Shown here piece by piece: positions 53,285 to 63,230 of a stretch of DNA of 64,000 nt. Every line of letters begins with the position of its first letter. The stretch's first letter is position 1. The notes beneath the pieces were generated by a model. The model searched no databases. It saw nothing but the letters and a program-made list of their open reading frames with translations, and was not told where the DNA came from. Position numbers and translations under genes: made by a program. Source of the DNA: Anaerobacterium chartisolvens (GTDB lineage: Bacteria; Bacillota; Clostridia; Acetivibrionales; DSM-27016); assembly GCF_003337415.1 (NCBI RefSeq), contig NZ_QPJT01000020.1:1-64000 (forward strand), written 5' to 3'.

Positions 53285-55254
53285 TATCCTTAAGTAAACA
53301 TAGGCGTCACCGCCTATGCTCCTCGACGGAACCGTACGTGCCCTATTAAGGCATACGGCTCTTCACTTCATATTTCAATCATCTATAGAATAAGCTTATG
53401 CTTATCTTCGGTTCTAACAATGGAAAAGTTTTCAGCAGTCCGTTGAAAAATGTGTCAGCAGTATAGCTTCTTCGTTGGCTTCTTCTATTCAACCATTTAA
53501 ATAATAACCATCGTACTGCATTTAGATAACTTTTCACACCTCTTGTATTATCGGTTACCCCATAATACTGATAGTGTCCCCTTAATTTCTGATTAATCTT
53601 CTTAATCAAATCATCCAGAGGCATTACTCGATTATTCTTTATCCATTCTTTCATTGCTTTGACTTTACTTCGAAATTTCTTCTTGCATGTCTTTACTTTA
53701 CATCGAAAGAATCCTTTATTGCCATCATCACTACAGTAGAATGTGAACCCTAGAAAGTCGAAAGTTTCGGGTTTTCCCAACCCTCGTTTTGCCCTGTTTT
53801 GCCTGGCAAACCTCCCAAACTCAAGTATCTTCGTTTTCTCTAGCGTCAATTCCAATCCAAATGTCTTGAATCTCTCAATCAGTGTCAAATAAAACTCCTC
53901 TGCTTCCCATTTATTCTGAAAACAACATACAAAGTCATCGCAGTATCTTATTAAGTATGCTTCACCTTGGCATTGACGTTTAATTCTATGGTTAAACCAA
54001 TTGTCCAATACATAGTGCAAATATATGTTTGCAAGAACTGGTGAAGCTCCGTTTCCCTGCGGTGTGCCTCGTTCACTTTCAAGATATTTGCCATCTTCCA
54101 TGATTCCAGCTTTTAGAAATTTCTTTATGATTTCAATGAATTTCTTGTCAGCTATGTCATGCTCTAAGAATTTTATCATCCATTCGTGGTCAACATTGTC
54201 AAAGAAACCTTTAATATCCGCTTCCACAACATAATTGCTCTTATGGTACTGTACTTGTTCTATGACTTCTCTAATTGCTTGATGACAATTTCTGTTTGGT
54301 CTGAATCCGAAGGATTCATTATGGAACTTTGGCTCATATACCATTGTTAGTATTTGCGCTATTACATTTTCTACAAGTTTATCCTCATAGCACGATATTC
54401 CCAATGGTCTCATTTTGTTGCTTCCGTCTTTTGGTATATACACTCTTCTTATAGGTTCTGGCTTGTAACTCCCGCTTCTCATTCGTTTAACCAAATGTTC
54501 CACGTTTGCATCTAGGTTGACTGAATAATCGTCCTTTGCTACACCATCAATTCCCTTCGCTTTTCTCCAATCCATAATTTCATGACTGGCTTTTAGGGTC
54601 TTTTCATTGATGTATGAAGCAAGGTTTTGTACCTTTCCATCAATTCTAGCCTTTTCTATATTGTATTGTATTCCAAGCAACTCATTCATCATGTTCTTCA
54701 GCTCTCCAGTCTGCATAATTCCATGTTTACTTGAAGCTATGATGTGCTAACCCCTTCCCTCCACCTGCTTTCATAGGTTTCTATGGTACTATGGGTTAGT
54801 CGGACTTCCTATAATGCTTTTGCTCGTCTTGCTAGTTCCCTTGCTTGATTTCGCATACTGTTTCCAGACACTATAGGATCTCATCTGTTCTGCTAACATA
54901 CTTATCATCATCAAACTCGCCAAGCCCTCAGACCCCGGAAGAGTCATATAAATCTCGCCTTACCGATTTATATGATGTTGTCTGCTACCAATAAGATAGT
55001 ATCGACCTCTTCGTTTAATAATTATTTCGTGGCTCAATAGCTTCAGTGCATTCATTTTCGGCTCGTTTGCTCCCCGCCCTACGCTTAAGCCTAGTGTTAC
55101 CACTTCGGCTCCAAGGAACTAGGTACAGGCTACTGGCTAGGTATTACCTGATAGGATTTTCCTACTGTATATTAACAGCTTACTAATGAAAGCAGAATTG
55201 CTTCCACTTCCAAGAGGAAGCACACGCGTTTGCGTGCTGCTTCACAGCTCGCAC
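53285..55254 (-). mobile_element. Group II intron
   Basis: Minus-strand 5-prime end GTGCG at 55254-55250, a ~540-base structured 5-prime part, the reverse transcriptase gene, then domain V (GAGCCGTATGCC ... GGCACGTACGGTTC with its short loop, about 53327-53362) and domain VI (CATAGGCG-GTGA-CGCCTATG, about 53299-53318). The exact 3-prime end, around 53285-53298, is uncertain. It lies downstream of the hsdS terminator, in an intergenic site. Confidence 0.85.
53379..54716 (-). CDS. ltrA: Group II intron reverse transcriptase/maturase
   Basis: The 445-residue protein has reverse transcriptase blocks (RPLGISCYEDKLVENVIAQI, GFRPNRNCHQAI, GTPQGNGASPVLANIYLH, YCDDFVCC) and a maturase X domain toward the C-terminus (LIKKINQKLRGHYQYYGV). 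No C-terminal HNH endonuclease domain is present, so mobility would rely on other routes. All motifs look intact. Confidence 0.95.
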   Translation of the reverse strand: MQTGELKNMMNELLGIQYNIEKARIDGKVQNLASYINEKTLKASHEIMDWRKAKGIDGVAKDDYSVNLDANVEHLVKRMRSGSYKPEPIRRVYIPKDGSNKMRPLGISCYEDKLVENVIAQILTMVYEPKFHNESFGFRPNRNCHQAIREVIEQVQYHKSNYVVEADIKGFFDNVDHEWMIKFLEHDIADKKFIEIIKKFLKAGIMEDGKYLESERGTPQGNGASPVLANIYLHYVLDNWFNHRIKRQCQGEAYLIRYCDDFVCCFQNKWEAEEFYLTLIERFKTFGLELTLEKTKILEFGRFARQNRAKRGLGKPETFDFLGFTFYCSDDGNKGFFRCKVKTCKKKFRSKVKAMKEWIKNNRVMPLDDLIKKINQKLRGHYQYYGVTDNTRGVKSYLNAVRWLLFKWLNRRSQRRSYTADTFFNGLLKTFPLLEPKISISLFYR

Positions 55255-55296
55255 CTTATAAATATTTTACCACAATGCCCTAAAGAAGTATACAAA

Positions 55297-55320
55297 AAAA
55301 CTCCCGGCAAAAGTCCTGGG
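55297..55320 (-). terminator. Terminator after hsdS
   Basis: On the minus strand CTCCCAGG ... CCGGGAG with TTTTTTT after it. The intron begins about 40 bases further on. Confidence 0.7.
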
Positions 55321-55411
55321 AGGTTCTAAATTGTCTTGAATTGTAATACACTGCACTGCACTAAAAGCCCTGATATTATCTCTTTGAGAAAACATACATA
55401 TCATAATATCA

Positions 55412-56752
55412 TCAATTATCGTTTAAGCACTCTTTCAATAACTCTACCGCACTTTCTTCATTTGGGTCATTTGTTCCTAGCTCTCCTCGGAAAGCACGGG
55501 CAAGAATGGCTTTTTTCATCAAGTCTATTTTTTCTATGACATCACAAAACTCTTTTGCTTTTTGTTCTTTTTCGAACAGACTATTAAGAATGAGAACTAT
55601 TTCCTTTTGCTCTGGAAGAGTAGGGATTTTTACAATTAATCCTGATAGCTCTTTTTGGTTTATTTTAGGTAGTACTGAACGTGAGCCTGCAGAAGATGCT
55701 TGCTCAAGAAATTCATCTGACAACATATAGTACCAAAGGTATTTTGTATCTCCTTTTGCTTCTATAGGATACATATCCGCACTACAAAGACCGTCAAAAT
55801 CAACAATTACAACTTTGGATAGATAAGGTCGGATTTTAGAATACAGAATTTGCCCTGCATAAAATCTGTGTTTCCCACTCGTTACACCGTCTTCTTCAAT
55901 AGTACGATAGTCTAATAATAACCCTGTACGCTTTTCAATATTATCAGGTGCTATATGTGGATAAGTTAAATAGTCCTTTGGGTCAACAAGGTTACTTTTA
56001 ATTTCAGCGCTGTCTCCAAATCTCTTTTTCTCCCAGCTATCCATCCTCAAACCATTCTTCTCACGCCATTGGGCAGTGAGTTCACCTGTGAATGCTTTAT
56101 GAAGAATAGCAGCCTTACGGGTTTCAAAAGTATCAAGGGCATTTTGTGTCAGTTCCTTTGCATTGTCAAGTTTTTCAAAAAGGCTTTCAATGCGGTCAAC
56201 AATACGTTGCTGTTCAGCAATAGGTAGCAGAGGGACTGGATAGTTTCTTAAATAACTCAAAGACACAAATGGCTGTAATCCGCCAGATGCATGTTCTCTC
56301 ATATGTTCTTCTGAAGATTTTAAAAAATTGCAAATATATTTAGGCTTAATATCAGTACTTGACAGTCTCTTAAATAATGCAACATTTTTTATACTAAACT
56401 CTTGAGACTTTTGTACTACAACAGGATTACCAATAGTACCTATCATGGCCATTAGTATGTCGCCGTCTGATACCCCAGAACGCTCAGAAATTTTTATATG
56501 GTCTTCTTCAGATATAAATTTTACATTCCTAAAGTCCAAATTGTTACCTATAAGGTTTTTACTTGTAATGAGGGGGATGCCCTTCTCTTTATATTTAGGT
56601 GTATCATGAGTTCCATCCCTTACATCAAGTATGTATTTTAATCTAGTCCACACCCAATTGCTCGGGACTTCATAAGGTTGCTCATCATCTGGCACCAATG
56701 CTTGTGCTAATTTATCTTCTAATGTTATAGCCTGTTTTTTTGCCTTAGCCAT
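55412..56752 (-). CDS. hsdS: Type I restriction-modification specificity subunit HsdS
   Basis: The 446-residue protein has two target-recognition domains separated by conserved helical spacers (LPIAEQQRIVDRIESLFEKLDNAK region and IPTLPEQKEIVLILNSLFEKEQKAK). It determines the bipartite DNA sequence recognised. Its start overlaps the hsdM stop (TAATG). Confidence 0.95.
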   Translation of the reverse strand: MAKAKKQAITLEDKLAQALVPDDEQPYEVPSNWVWTRLKYILDVRDGTHDTPKYKEKGIPLITSKNLIGNNLDFRNVKFISEEDHIKISERSGVSDGDILMAMIGTIGNPVVVQKSQEFSIKNVALFKRLSSTDIKPKYICNFLKSSEEHMREHASGGLQPFVSLSYLRNYPVPLLPIAEQQRIVDRIESLFEKLDNAKELTQNALDTFETRKAAILHKAFTGELTAQWREKNGLRMDSWEKKRFGDSAEIKSNLVDPKDYLTYPHIAPDNIEKRTGLLLDYRTIEEDGVTSGKHRFYAGQILYSKIRPYLSKVVIVDFDGLCSADMYPIEAKGDTKYLWYYMLSDEFLEQASSAGSRSVLPKINQKELSGLIVKIPTLPEQKEIVLILNSLFEKEQKAKEFCDVIEKIDLMKKAILARAFRGELGTNDPNEESAVELLKECLNDN

Positions 56753-58170
56753 TAGTCGTTACCTCCTAATGACTTTAACTCCTTCACAACACTCATCAGC
56801 AAATCAACTGCTTCTTCAAGCTGAGCAACGATTTCTTCACCACTTTCAATTGGGTCTTGCAAATCTTCATAGTCCAAAACGCTGTCATCACGAATAAGCC
56901 CAAGGTCAAGGCTATTATTTTTATCCTCAATCTGCTTACGGGTAAAGACACTCCATCGTTCATCCTGCACTTTACTTCTATCTTCAGCGGTATAAGCATT
57001 GATAAACCCATTAAAATGCTCTGCCTTTAATGGACTGGTCTTGCCAAATTTCTGCATATTGGTACGCAAATCATAAAACCAGACTTCTTTTGTATTATCC
57101 TTTTCTGTATTCCCACGAGTGAAAAACAGCACATTGGTCTTTACACCCTGAGCATAGAAAATACCCGTCGGCAGTCGTAAAACAGTATTCAAATTACATT
57201 TATCCATCAAATCTTTACGGATTGATGCTCCGTCACCGTCGGCAAATAATACATTATCTGGCAATACAACTGCTGCCCGTGCTTTACCGTTTGCTTTTAA
57301 GCTTCTATAAATATGCTGTAAGAAGTTTAACTGCTTATTGGAAGTAGGATAAGTAAAATCATCACGGGTAGCACGCTCACCGCCTTTTTTCGTTCCAAAC
57401 GGCGGGTTAGTCAGCACCACATCAAAATTTTTCATAGCCTTTCCGTGGTTGGAGAGAGTGTCTGCAAGCATAATCTCTCCTTCAATATCATGAAGCATTG
57501 CATTCATCAATGCCAGTCTGTGTGTTTCATGCACCAGCTCACAGCCTGTAAACGCCTTTTTTCTTTGAAATTCCTGCTGTTCCAACGAAAGACTGAATAA
57601 GTTGTCGGTATGATCTTTGACGAATCTGTCGGCAGCTATCATAAACCCGTATGTTCCGCAGGCAGGGTCATTACAAAGCTCACCAGCTTGCGGAGCTATT
57701 AATTTTGTCATAATATCAATCAGAACACGAGGCGTGAAGTATTGCCCTGCTCCTGATTTTTTCTCGTTTGCATTTTTCTCAAGCAAACCTTCATATAGAT
57801 TTCCAAGTCCTTCTTCCTTTGCAGAATACCAGTCTAAAGCATCAATGGATGTAATAATTTTTTCAAGGTTTTTTGGCTCTTCAATATTGGAGGATGCACC
57901 TGCATAGATTTCACGTACCCTGCCAGCGCAATTTTCACCTAGATGATTAAGTAATTCCTTGTAAAAACGTTTCAGTTCAACCCCTTTGGGCTTCATTAGC
58001 TTGTCCCAGCGGTAGTTCTCTGGAATTTGTCCGTCCATTCCTGTTTCTTTTGACATTTTTAAAAATAAAATATATGTTAGCTCGGTAACATACTGATGAT
58101 AGGTGATACCATCATCCCTAAGTACATTACACAAGTTCCAAAGCTTTGATACGATTTCTTGATTGTTCAT
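56752..58170 (-). CDS. hsdM: Type I restriction-modification methyltransferase subunit HsdM
   Basis: The 472-residue N6-adenine methyltransferase has an N-terminal HsdM domain, AdoMet site DPACGTYGFMIAA and catalytic NPPFGTKKGG. It protects host DNA as M2S and forms R2M2S with HsdR. Its ATG overlaps the hsdR stop. Confidence 0.97.
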   Translation of the reverse strand: MNNQEIVSKLWNLCNVLRDDGITYHQYVTELTYILFLKMSKETGMDGQIPENYRWDKLMKPKGVELKRFYKELLNHLGENCAGRVREIYAGASSNIEEPKNLEKIITSIDALDWYSAKEEGLGNLYEGLLEKNANEKKSGAGQYFTPRVLIDIMTKLIAPQAGELCNDPACGTYGFMIAADRFVKDHTDNLFSLSLEQQEFQRKKAFTGCELVHETHRLALMNAMLHDIEGEIMLADTLSNHGKAMKNFDVVLTNPPFGTKKGGERATRDDFTYPTSNKQLNFLQHIYRSLKANGKARAAVVLPDNVLFADGDGASIRKDLMDKCNLNTVLRLPTGIFYAQGVKTNVLFFTRGNTEKDNTKEVWFYDLRTNMQKFGKTSPLKAEHFNGFINAYTAEDRSKVQDERWSVFTRKQIEDKNNSLDLGLIRDDSVLDYEDLQDPIESGEEIVAQLEEAVDLLMSVVKELKSLGGND

Positions 58171-61100
58171 GCTGTTTTACCCCCGTCGTCATATAAATAT
58201 TCATTCAGTTCTGATATAACATTTTCTAATTGATTTTTGAATACTTTGTTGATTCTTTCAAAACCACCAAAGTTTTTAAATGCTCCACTATCAAAGGCTT
58301 CCTTATCCAGTACAGTTTCATGGAGCAAATAAGCTTCAATACGATTTAGCCAGTCCAATTCCATTTTACTGAAAGAATGATTCTGTTTTAGCTTTTGTAT
58401 AGCATTTATTATACGCTGTTCATGACTGAGAAGAACAGACCCAATTGCTTCTCTGCGAATAAAACTTATTATATCGGCTGCGATGTCCTGATTTTTTAGC
58501 TCTTTCCATGCTGTATTGAGCTGTTTCTCAGTAAAACCTTGGCGGTCAAGCTCCAGTTTAAGACTTTTCAGGCTTTCCCTTGTCAATTCTTTTGGTCTAG
58601 TGCAAACCAATTTAAGTGCCGCAATATTGTTGATATTATTGGCAACAAAGGCTTTAAACCCATCCAGATAGTCTTCAGGTTTAAGCCCTTTTCCGTACCC
58701 TCTGGTGTGACTTATCAATTCATCTTCTTTATCGGAAATAACAACTGTACGCCATGAATTTATACATCCTTCATTAAGCATTTCAAATAATTTTCTGTTC
58801 TTTATTAATAATTCCTTGGCTTTACTTACAGACATTGTCTTAAGTTTTTCAATGAATTGTGTAGGATTATACCCTCCAGACAAGTCTATAAAGTGTGCTA
58901 TTGATTTCTCACTTAATTTACGTTTTTTGCGTTGCAACTTAGCAATAATCAAGTCTATCTGATTTTGGGTCTGATCTTCAGTCGAAAGAGTTTCCAATCC
59001 ACGCAGAAGTTCACCAAAAGATATGGTCGGATTAGCCACAACTGGCTTCATAGTATTTACATCCTCTAAAGACTCATACACTCCCACAGGGTCATATATT
59101 TCGAAATGGGTTTTACCTATTTCTGGGCAAAGACGAGTGGCTCTCCCCATCATCTGCTCAAACAAAATACGGGATTTTACACGCCTCATGAAAATTAGGG
59201 TAGTTATCTCTGGAACATCAATCCCTGTGGTAAGTAAATCAACAGTAACAGCTATATTTGGGTACTTCTCATTTTTGAATTTTTTAATTGCCTCTGATAC
59301 TTTTTTCTTGTTACCTCCGCCAACACTACCAGTAATTTTCATAACTGCATCATTATCTACCCCATAAGGTTCAAAAATCTCTTTCAAAATCTTCACTATG
59401 AGGTCTGCATGGGTGTCATCCACCGCATAAATCAATGTCTTTCCCTCGCCATCTGGATTTAGGTCTTTCGCAATTTCTTCAAATACAGTGCGATTAAAAT
59501 TTTCTGTGATGACTTGGCGGTTAAACTTTTCCACATCAAATTTAAGCTCATCTTCTAGCTCATCACTATTTGTTATTTCGCCTGTCACAGGGTCATAAAT
59601 TACTACAATTTCGCCCTTTTCGTAGTTAATTCCTTCCTTGCTTAGCTTGGTAATAATATTATGCGGAGCATCATGGTCAACTAAATACCCCTCAATCACA
59701 GCTTTTCGGTAAGAATAGTTAAATACTGGCTTTCCAAAAATCTCTGAGGTATGTAATGCAGGAGTTGCTGTGAGTGCAATCTTTGATGAATCAAAATATT
59801 CTATTACTGTTCGGTACTTGCTTACATAATCATCTTGATTACGGTATAAAAGCTCGTCTTCTCCCATTTCCTTATCAAGTATATAACCCCGATGAGCTTC
59901 ATCAATAATAACAAGGTCATAATCGGTAACAGAAGGCATAGTTTCATCTTCATTATATAAAATCCGTTTCACAAGGCTTTGTACTGTTGCAACATGGATT
60001 TTTGTTTCTTTGTCTATCTCTTTATCTTCAAGATTTTTAATGTTATAAATTTCATCCAGAGTCATGAGCTCTTCAATTTTAACTTCTTTAAATACATCCT
60101 GTGCTTGTTCGCCTAGAGCGGTACGGTCAACAAGAAAAAGAACACGTTTAAACCTATCTGTTTTAATAAAGCGATAAATCATACCCAGTATTGTTCTGGT
60201 TTTACCTGTTCCTGTTGCCATTGATAGAAGCACTCTTTGTTTGCCGTTAATAATTGCGTTTTCTGCTGCTTCTATGGCTTCAATCTGATACTCACGCAAA
60301 TTAAGTCCATCCTTATCTCTTAAAATGTCATAAGGCATATCCTCTAATGATTTGTTTGCAGTTGCAATATCCTTTTCCAGCATCTCAATAATTCCATCAG
60401 GACTCATCCAACCTTGCAATGCTTTAGGAATGTTTGAGCTTTGGCGAGTATCCAAAAACCATATTCCAGACTTTGTTTCAAGTTGTTTTAAGTATTTCCT
60501 ACCATTTGTTGCAAAGAGGAATGGAGCTTTATATTCATTCCAAGTGCTAACTTGATATACTGCATGCTCTTCCTTAACTTCCTTAGCATAATCCTTGCAC
60601 TGATAATCTATAACCGATGGAATATCCGTGTATTTACGTTTCGCCTCAACAATACCCACCAGATTCAACCCTACAAAAAGCGCGTAATCAGCATATCCTC
60701 TGTCTCCAACTTTCGAATCTGTCGGCCATTCTGCAATAGCAATATTTCTGCCTTTTTGAGGTCTCGTTCCTTTAGAGTAACACAAGTTTACTGTATCAGC
60801 CTCCCAACCTACTTTACGAAGCTGTTCGTCAATTATATAACGGGTTTCTTTTTCTGATAGGTTAATTTGGTCTGCTGCCGTTTTTGCTTTTCTAGCTCTT
60901 TCTTCAATAGTAGTGTCTTGGCTGTCATTTATCTTTTCCACTTGGTCGGTCAGTTTCTTGATTAATTCTTCTTTCTCTTTTAAAAGAGCTTCATAATCAA
61001 CTTGATTGCTGGTATTTTCGGGCAACACAAAATCTTTGAGAGGGTATTCCCAGTCACCATAAGTCTGCACAAACCATACTCCTAGATTATATGACATTTC

Positions 61101-61427
61101 AAGAAGTATTTTACAATCTTCAAAAGAGTCATAGTTTGCATGGATAGCCTTATTACGTGTCATTCTAAGTGAATAAAGAACATCACCAATAGCTTTTGGT
61201 AGTAGCCCATTTTGCTTTAAGAGCTTTATTCGGTTTGCATGAGTATTATCATAAGATGGTGGAGCAATATTATCTAATTTTAGCATGATATTTACAATGG
61301 TCTCACCAAATAATCCCAGTTTTATCAGGCAAGCATTTGTGTCTGTATATAAGTAGTCTTCTGCTGTGTTTCCAATTTGTGATAAAACAGGGAAGGCTTT
61401 TTCTAAAAATCCAAAATTCGATTTCAT
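58167..61427 (-). CDS. hsdR: Type I restriction endonuclease subunit HsdR
   Basis: The 1086-residue protein has an N-terminal DUF4145-like region (about 1-140), a PD-ExK nuclease domain (GYADYALFVGLNLVGIVEAKRK near 245-270), and a DEAD-type translocase with ATGTGKTRT and DEAHRG boxes and motif QMMGRATRL. The C-terminal part is helical. It cuts unmodified DNA after translocation. Its ATG overlaps the stop of the small XRE gene. Confidence 0.96.
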   Translation of the reverse strand: MKSNFGFLEKAFPVLSQIGNTAEDYLYTDTNACLIKLGLFGETIVNIMLKLDNIAPPSYDNTHANRIKLLKQNGLLPKAIGDVLYSLRMTRNKAIHANYDSFEDCKILLEMSYNLGVWFVQTYGDWEYPLKDFVLPENTSNQVDYEALLKEKEELIKKLTDQVEKINDSQDTTIEERARKAKTAADQINLSEKETRYIIDEQLRKVGWEADTVNLCYSKGTRPQKGRNIAIAEWPTDSKVGDRGYADYALFVGLNLVGIVEAKRKYTDIPSVIDYQCKDYAKEVKEEHAVYQVSTWNEYKAPFLFATNGRKYLKQLETKSGIWFLDTRQSSNIPKALQGWMSPDGIIEMLEKDIATANKSLEDMPYDILRDKDGLNLREYQIEAIEAAENAIINGKQRVLLSMATGTGKTRTILGMIYRFIKTDRFKRVLFLVDRTALGEQAQDVFKEVKIEELMTLDEIYNIKNLEDKEIDKETKIHVATVQSLVKRILYNEDETMPSVTDYDLVIIDEAHRGYILDKEMGEDELLYRNQDDYVSKYRTVIEYFDSSKIALTATPALHTSEIFGKPVFNYSYRKAVIEGYLVDHDAPHNIITKLSKEGINYEKGEIVVIYDPVTGEITNSDELEDELKFDVEKFNRQVITENFNRTVFEEIAKDLNPDGEGKTLIYAVDDTHADLIVKILKEIFEPYGVDNDAVMKITGSVGGGNKKKVSEAIKKFKNEKYPNIAVTVDLLTTGIDVPEITTLIFMRRVKSRILFEQMMGRATRLCPEIGKTHFEIYDPVGVYESLEDVNTMKPVVANPTISFGELLRGLETLSTEDQTQNQIDLIIAKLQRKKRKLSEKSIAHFIDLSGGYNPTQFIEKLKTMSVSKAKELLIKNRKLFEMLNEGCINSWRTVVISDKEDELISHTRGYGKGLKPEDYLDGFKAFVANNINNIAALKLVCTRPKELTRESLKSLKLELDRQGFTEKQLNTAWKELKNQDIAADIISFIRREAIGSVLLSHEQRIINAIQKLKQNHSFSKMELDWLNRIEAYLLHETVLDKEAFDSGAFKNFGGFERINKVFKNQLENVISELNEYLYDDGGKTA

Positions 61428-61642
61428 TTTTCTGCCTCCTGTTCATTTATATATTCTACGATATCTACGATATCGCATTTCAAGTACTTGCATATCCTAC
61501 CCAAAACGTCCATACTGACATTCTGGTCTTTACCGAGCCTCGATAGCGTTGTAGGCGTGATAGATATTGCATCCCTGAGTATGACTTTATTTATTTTCTT
61601 ATCGATTAGCAATTTCCATAATTTATTATAACTAAATGCCAT
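61424..61642 (-). CDS. XRE-family transcriptional regulator of the hsd operon
   Basis: The protein has 72 residues from ATG 61642 (MAFSYNKLWKLL); GGAG lies nine bases upstream, while the ATG at 61651 abuts it. It is a single Cro/C1-type helix-turn-helix (ILRDAISITPTTLSRLGKDQNVS). It leads the hsdR-hsdM-hsdS operon with translational overlap and probably controls restriction expression on entry into a new host. Confidence 0.88.
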   Translation of the reverse strand: MAFSYNKLWKLLIDKKINKVILRDAISITPTTLSRLGKDQNVSMDVLGRICKYLKCDIVDIVEYINEQEAEK

Positions 61643-62047
61643 GAAGCTCATCTCCGTTAACTTTTATATTTACATTATCATACATTTTTACATTTTTCAA
61701 TATCAGAGGTACATTCTTATATACCTAAAGTACGTTAAAAAGAGTTTGGTTCTGTTAGGAAAATATCAGTGTAAAATAGTAAATTACGGAAAACCCATCC
61801 ATAGTGTCGCCATAATCTCGAGCATAGCGTAGCAACTACAATCAAAATAAAAGTTACAATTATTTGAATATCAAAAATTAGGCCAAACTATCGAAACAGG
61901 AGAGTTCATCTTGTTCCAGAAAACAAGGCAAGGAAAACGCAATTTAATAACGAGTAAAAAGCGGCGCCAAATGGCTCTATTTTGTTATTTTTTCTATTTA
62001 TTTGATTTTCTTAAATTCGTTCCTTTTTGCGACATGACAAAAAAATA
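61643..62047. other. Intergenic region with probable hsd promoter
   Basis: On the minus strand TTGAAA, 17 bases, TAATGT (about 61700-61672) precede the XRE gene. A loose palindrome (AGGTA ... TACCT, about 61706-61726) could be its operator. I see no gene in the remaining AT-rich sequence. Confidence 0.4.
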
Positions 62048-62076
62048 AAGCCCCGAAACTCTGTGTTTCGGGACTT
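62048..62076 (-). terminator. Terminator after rpsI
   Basis: On the minus strand AAGTCCCGAAAC pairs with GTTTCGGGGCTT around ACAGA, with TATTTTTTT following. Confidence 0.85.
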
Positions 62077-62091
62077 CTGTAAACTTTGATA

Positions 62092-62484
62092 CTATCTCTT
62101 TGAGAACTGCGGAGCCTTTCTTGCCTTCTTGAGCCCGTATTTCTTTCTTTCCTTCATTCTGGGATCTCTTGTGAGGAAGCCGGCTTTCTTAAGCACTCCT
62201 CTAAACTCCTCATCAGCCTTCAGCAAAGCTCTGGCTATCCCGTGCCTTATCGCACCAGCCTGCCCTGTGAAGCCCCCTCCTACCACCTTGCATATAACGT
62301 CAAATTTGCCTGTTGTATCGGTAAGAACTAAAGGCTGCTTAACTATAACCTTCATTGTATCCAGCCCGAAATAATCGTCCAGACTCCTGCTATTTATTGT
62401 AACTATTCCGTCTCCCGGAACAAGTCTAACTCTCGCAACCGATTTTTTCCTTCTCCCGGTGCCGTAAAATTGAACCTTTGCCAT
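62092..62484 (-). CDS. rpsI: 30S ribosomal protein S9
   Basis: 130 residues, the usual length. [19 protein letters not shown] at the start and the conserved basic C-terminus [16 protein letters not shown] that reaches the P site. It follows rplM by 20 bp in the universal order. Confidence 0.99.
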   Translation of the reverse strand: MAKVQFYGTGRRKKSVARVRLVPGDGIVTINSRSLDDYFGLDTMKVIVKQPLVLTDTTGKFDVICKVVGGGFTGQAGAIRHGIARALLKADEEFRGVLKKAGFLTRDPRMKERKKYGLKKARKAPQFSKR

Positions 62485-62504
62485 TTTTTATCTTCCTCCC
62501 CTCA

Positions 62505-62939
62505 TTAAATATTGATTTCGAGAACTTCAGGCTTTTGTGCAGCATGCTCATGCTGGCTGCCCTTATACACCTTAAGCTTTTTAAACATTGCTCTTCCAAG
62601 GCTGTTCTTTGGAAGCATACCCTTTATCGCCAGTTCTACAGCTCTCTCAGGAGTTTTCTCCATGAAATGCCTGTACTTTATTTCCTTCATTCCACCTGGA
62701 TATCCGGAATGGCGTCTATACATTTTTTGCTCCAATTTTTTCCCGGTAAGTACAACCTTGTCCGCATTGAGCACTATCACAAAATCTCCCGTATCAACAT
62801 GGGGAGTATAAATAGGCTTGTTTTTACCCCTGAGTATGCTGGCAACTTCACTTGCCAAACGTCCTAAAACCTTGCCCTCAGCATCAACAACATACCATTT
62901 TCTTTCAACCTCTTCGGCCTTTGCCATAAAAGATTTCAT
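62505..62939 (-). CDS. rplM: 50S ribosomal protein L13
   Basis: 144 residues, starting [20 protein letters not shown] with AAGGAGGG upstream, and containing [18 protein letters not shown] and the LPKNSLGR motif. It begins the rplM-rpsI operon behind an L13-type leader. Confidence 0.99.
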   Translation of the reverse strand: MKSFMAKAEEVERKWYVVDAEGKVLGRLASEVASILRGKNKPIYTPHVDTGDFVIVLNADKVVLTGKKLEQKMYRRHSGYPGGMKEIKYRHFMEKTPERAVELAIKGMLPKNSLGRAMFKKLKVYKGSQHEHAAQKPEVLEINI

Positions 62940-62994
62940 TTATTTCTTACCCTCCTTAAAACTACTGGTTATATATTTATGAGAATTTATATCA

Positions 62995-63051
62995 AATCTC
63001 CGTGAAGCTTCTACTGCTTTTTACAAAGCTTAACGGACTTGCATGGAGATT
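62995..63051 (-). promoter_or_regulatory. L13 ribosomal protein leader
   Basis: On the minus strand AATCTCC pairs with GGAGATT and an inner AAGCTT pairs with AAGCTT, enclosing CAAGTCCG and AGCAGTAG segments. Position about 55 bases before rplM and the fold match the known L13 leader, where free L13 represses its own operon. The remaining gap to truA is AT-rich. Confidence 0.7.
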
Positions 63052-63230
63052 AAATTATCTTCTCTAAAACAGGCCGATTTTCAGCCGCTATAATATTGTA
63101 ATACACATATATTAATCCTGTCAAGTGAATTTTGCTGTAATTTTAATTTATCTCCTGCTATCTCTCTTTTTTAAACACAATAATATCATTATCTCGCGTA
63201 TAATCCTGTTTCATTTCATTTTTATTATTG

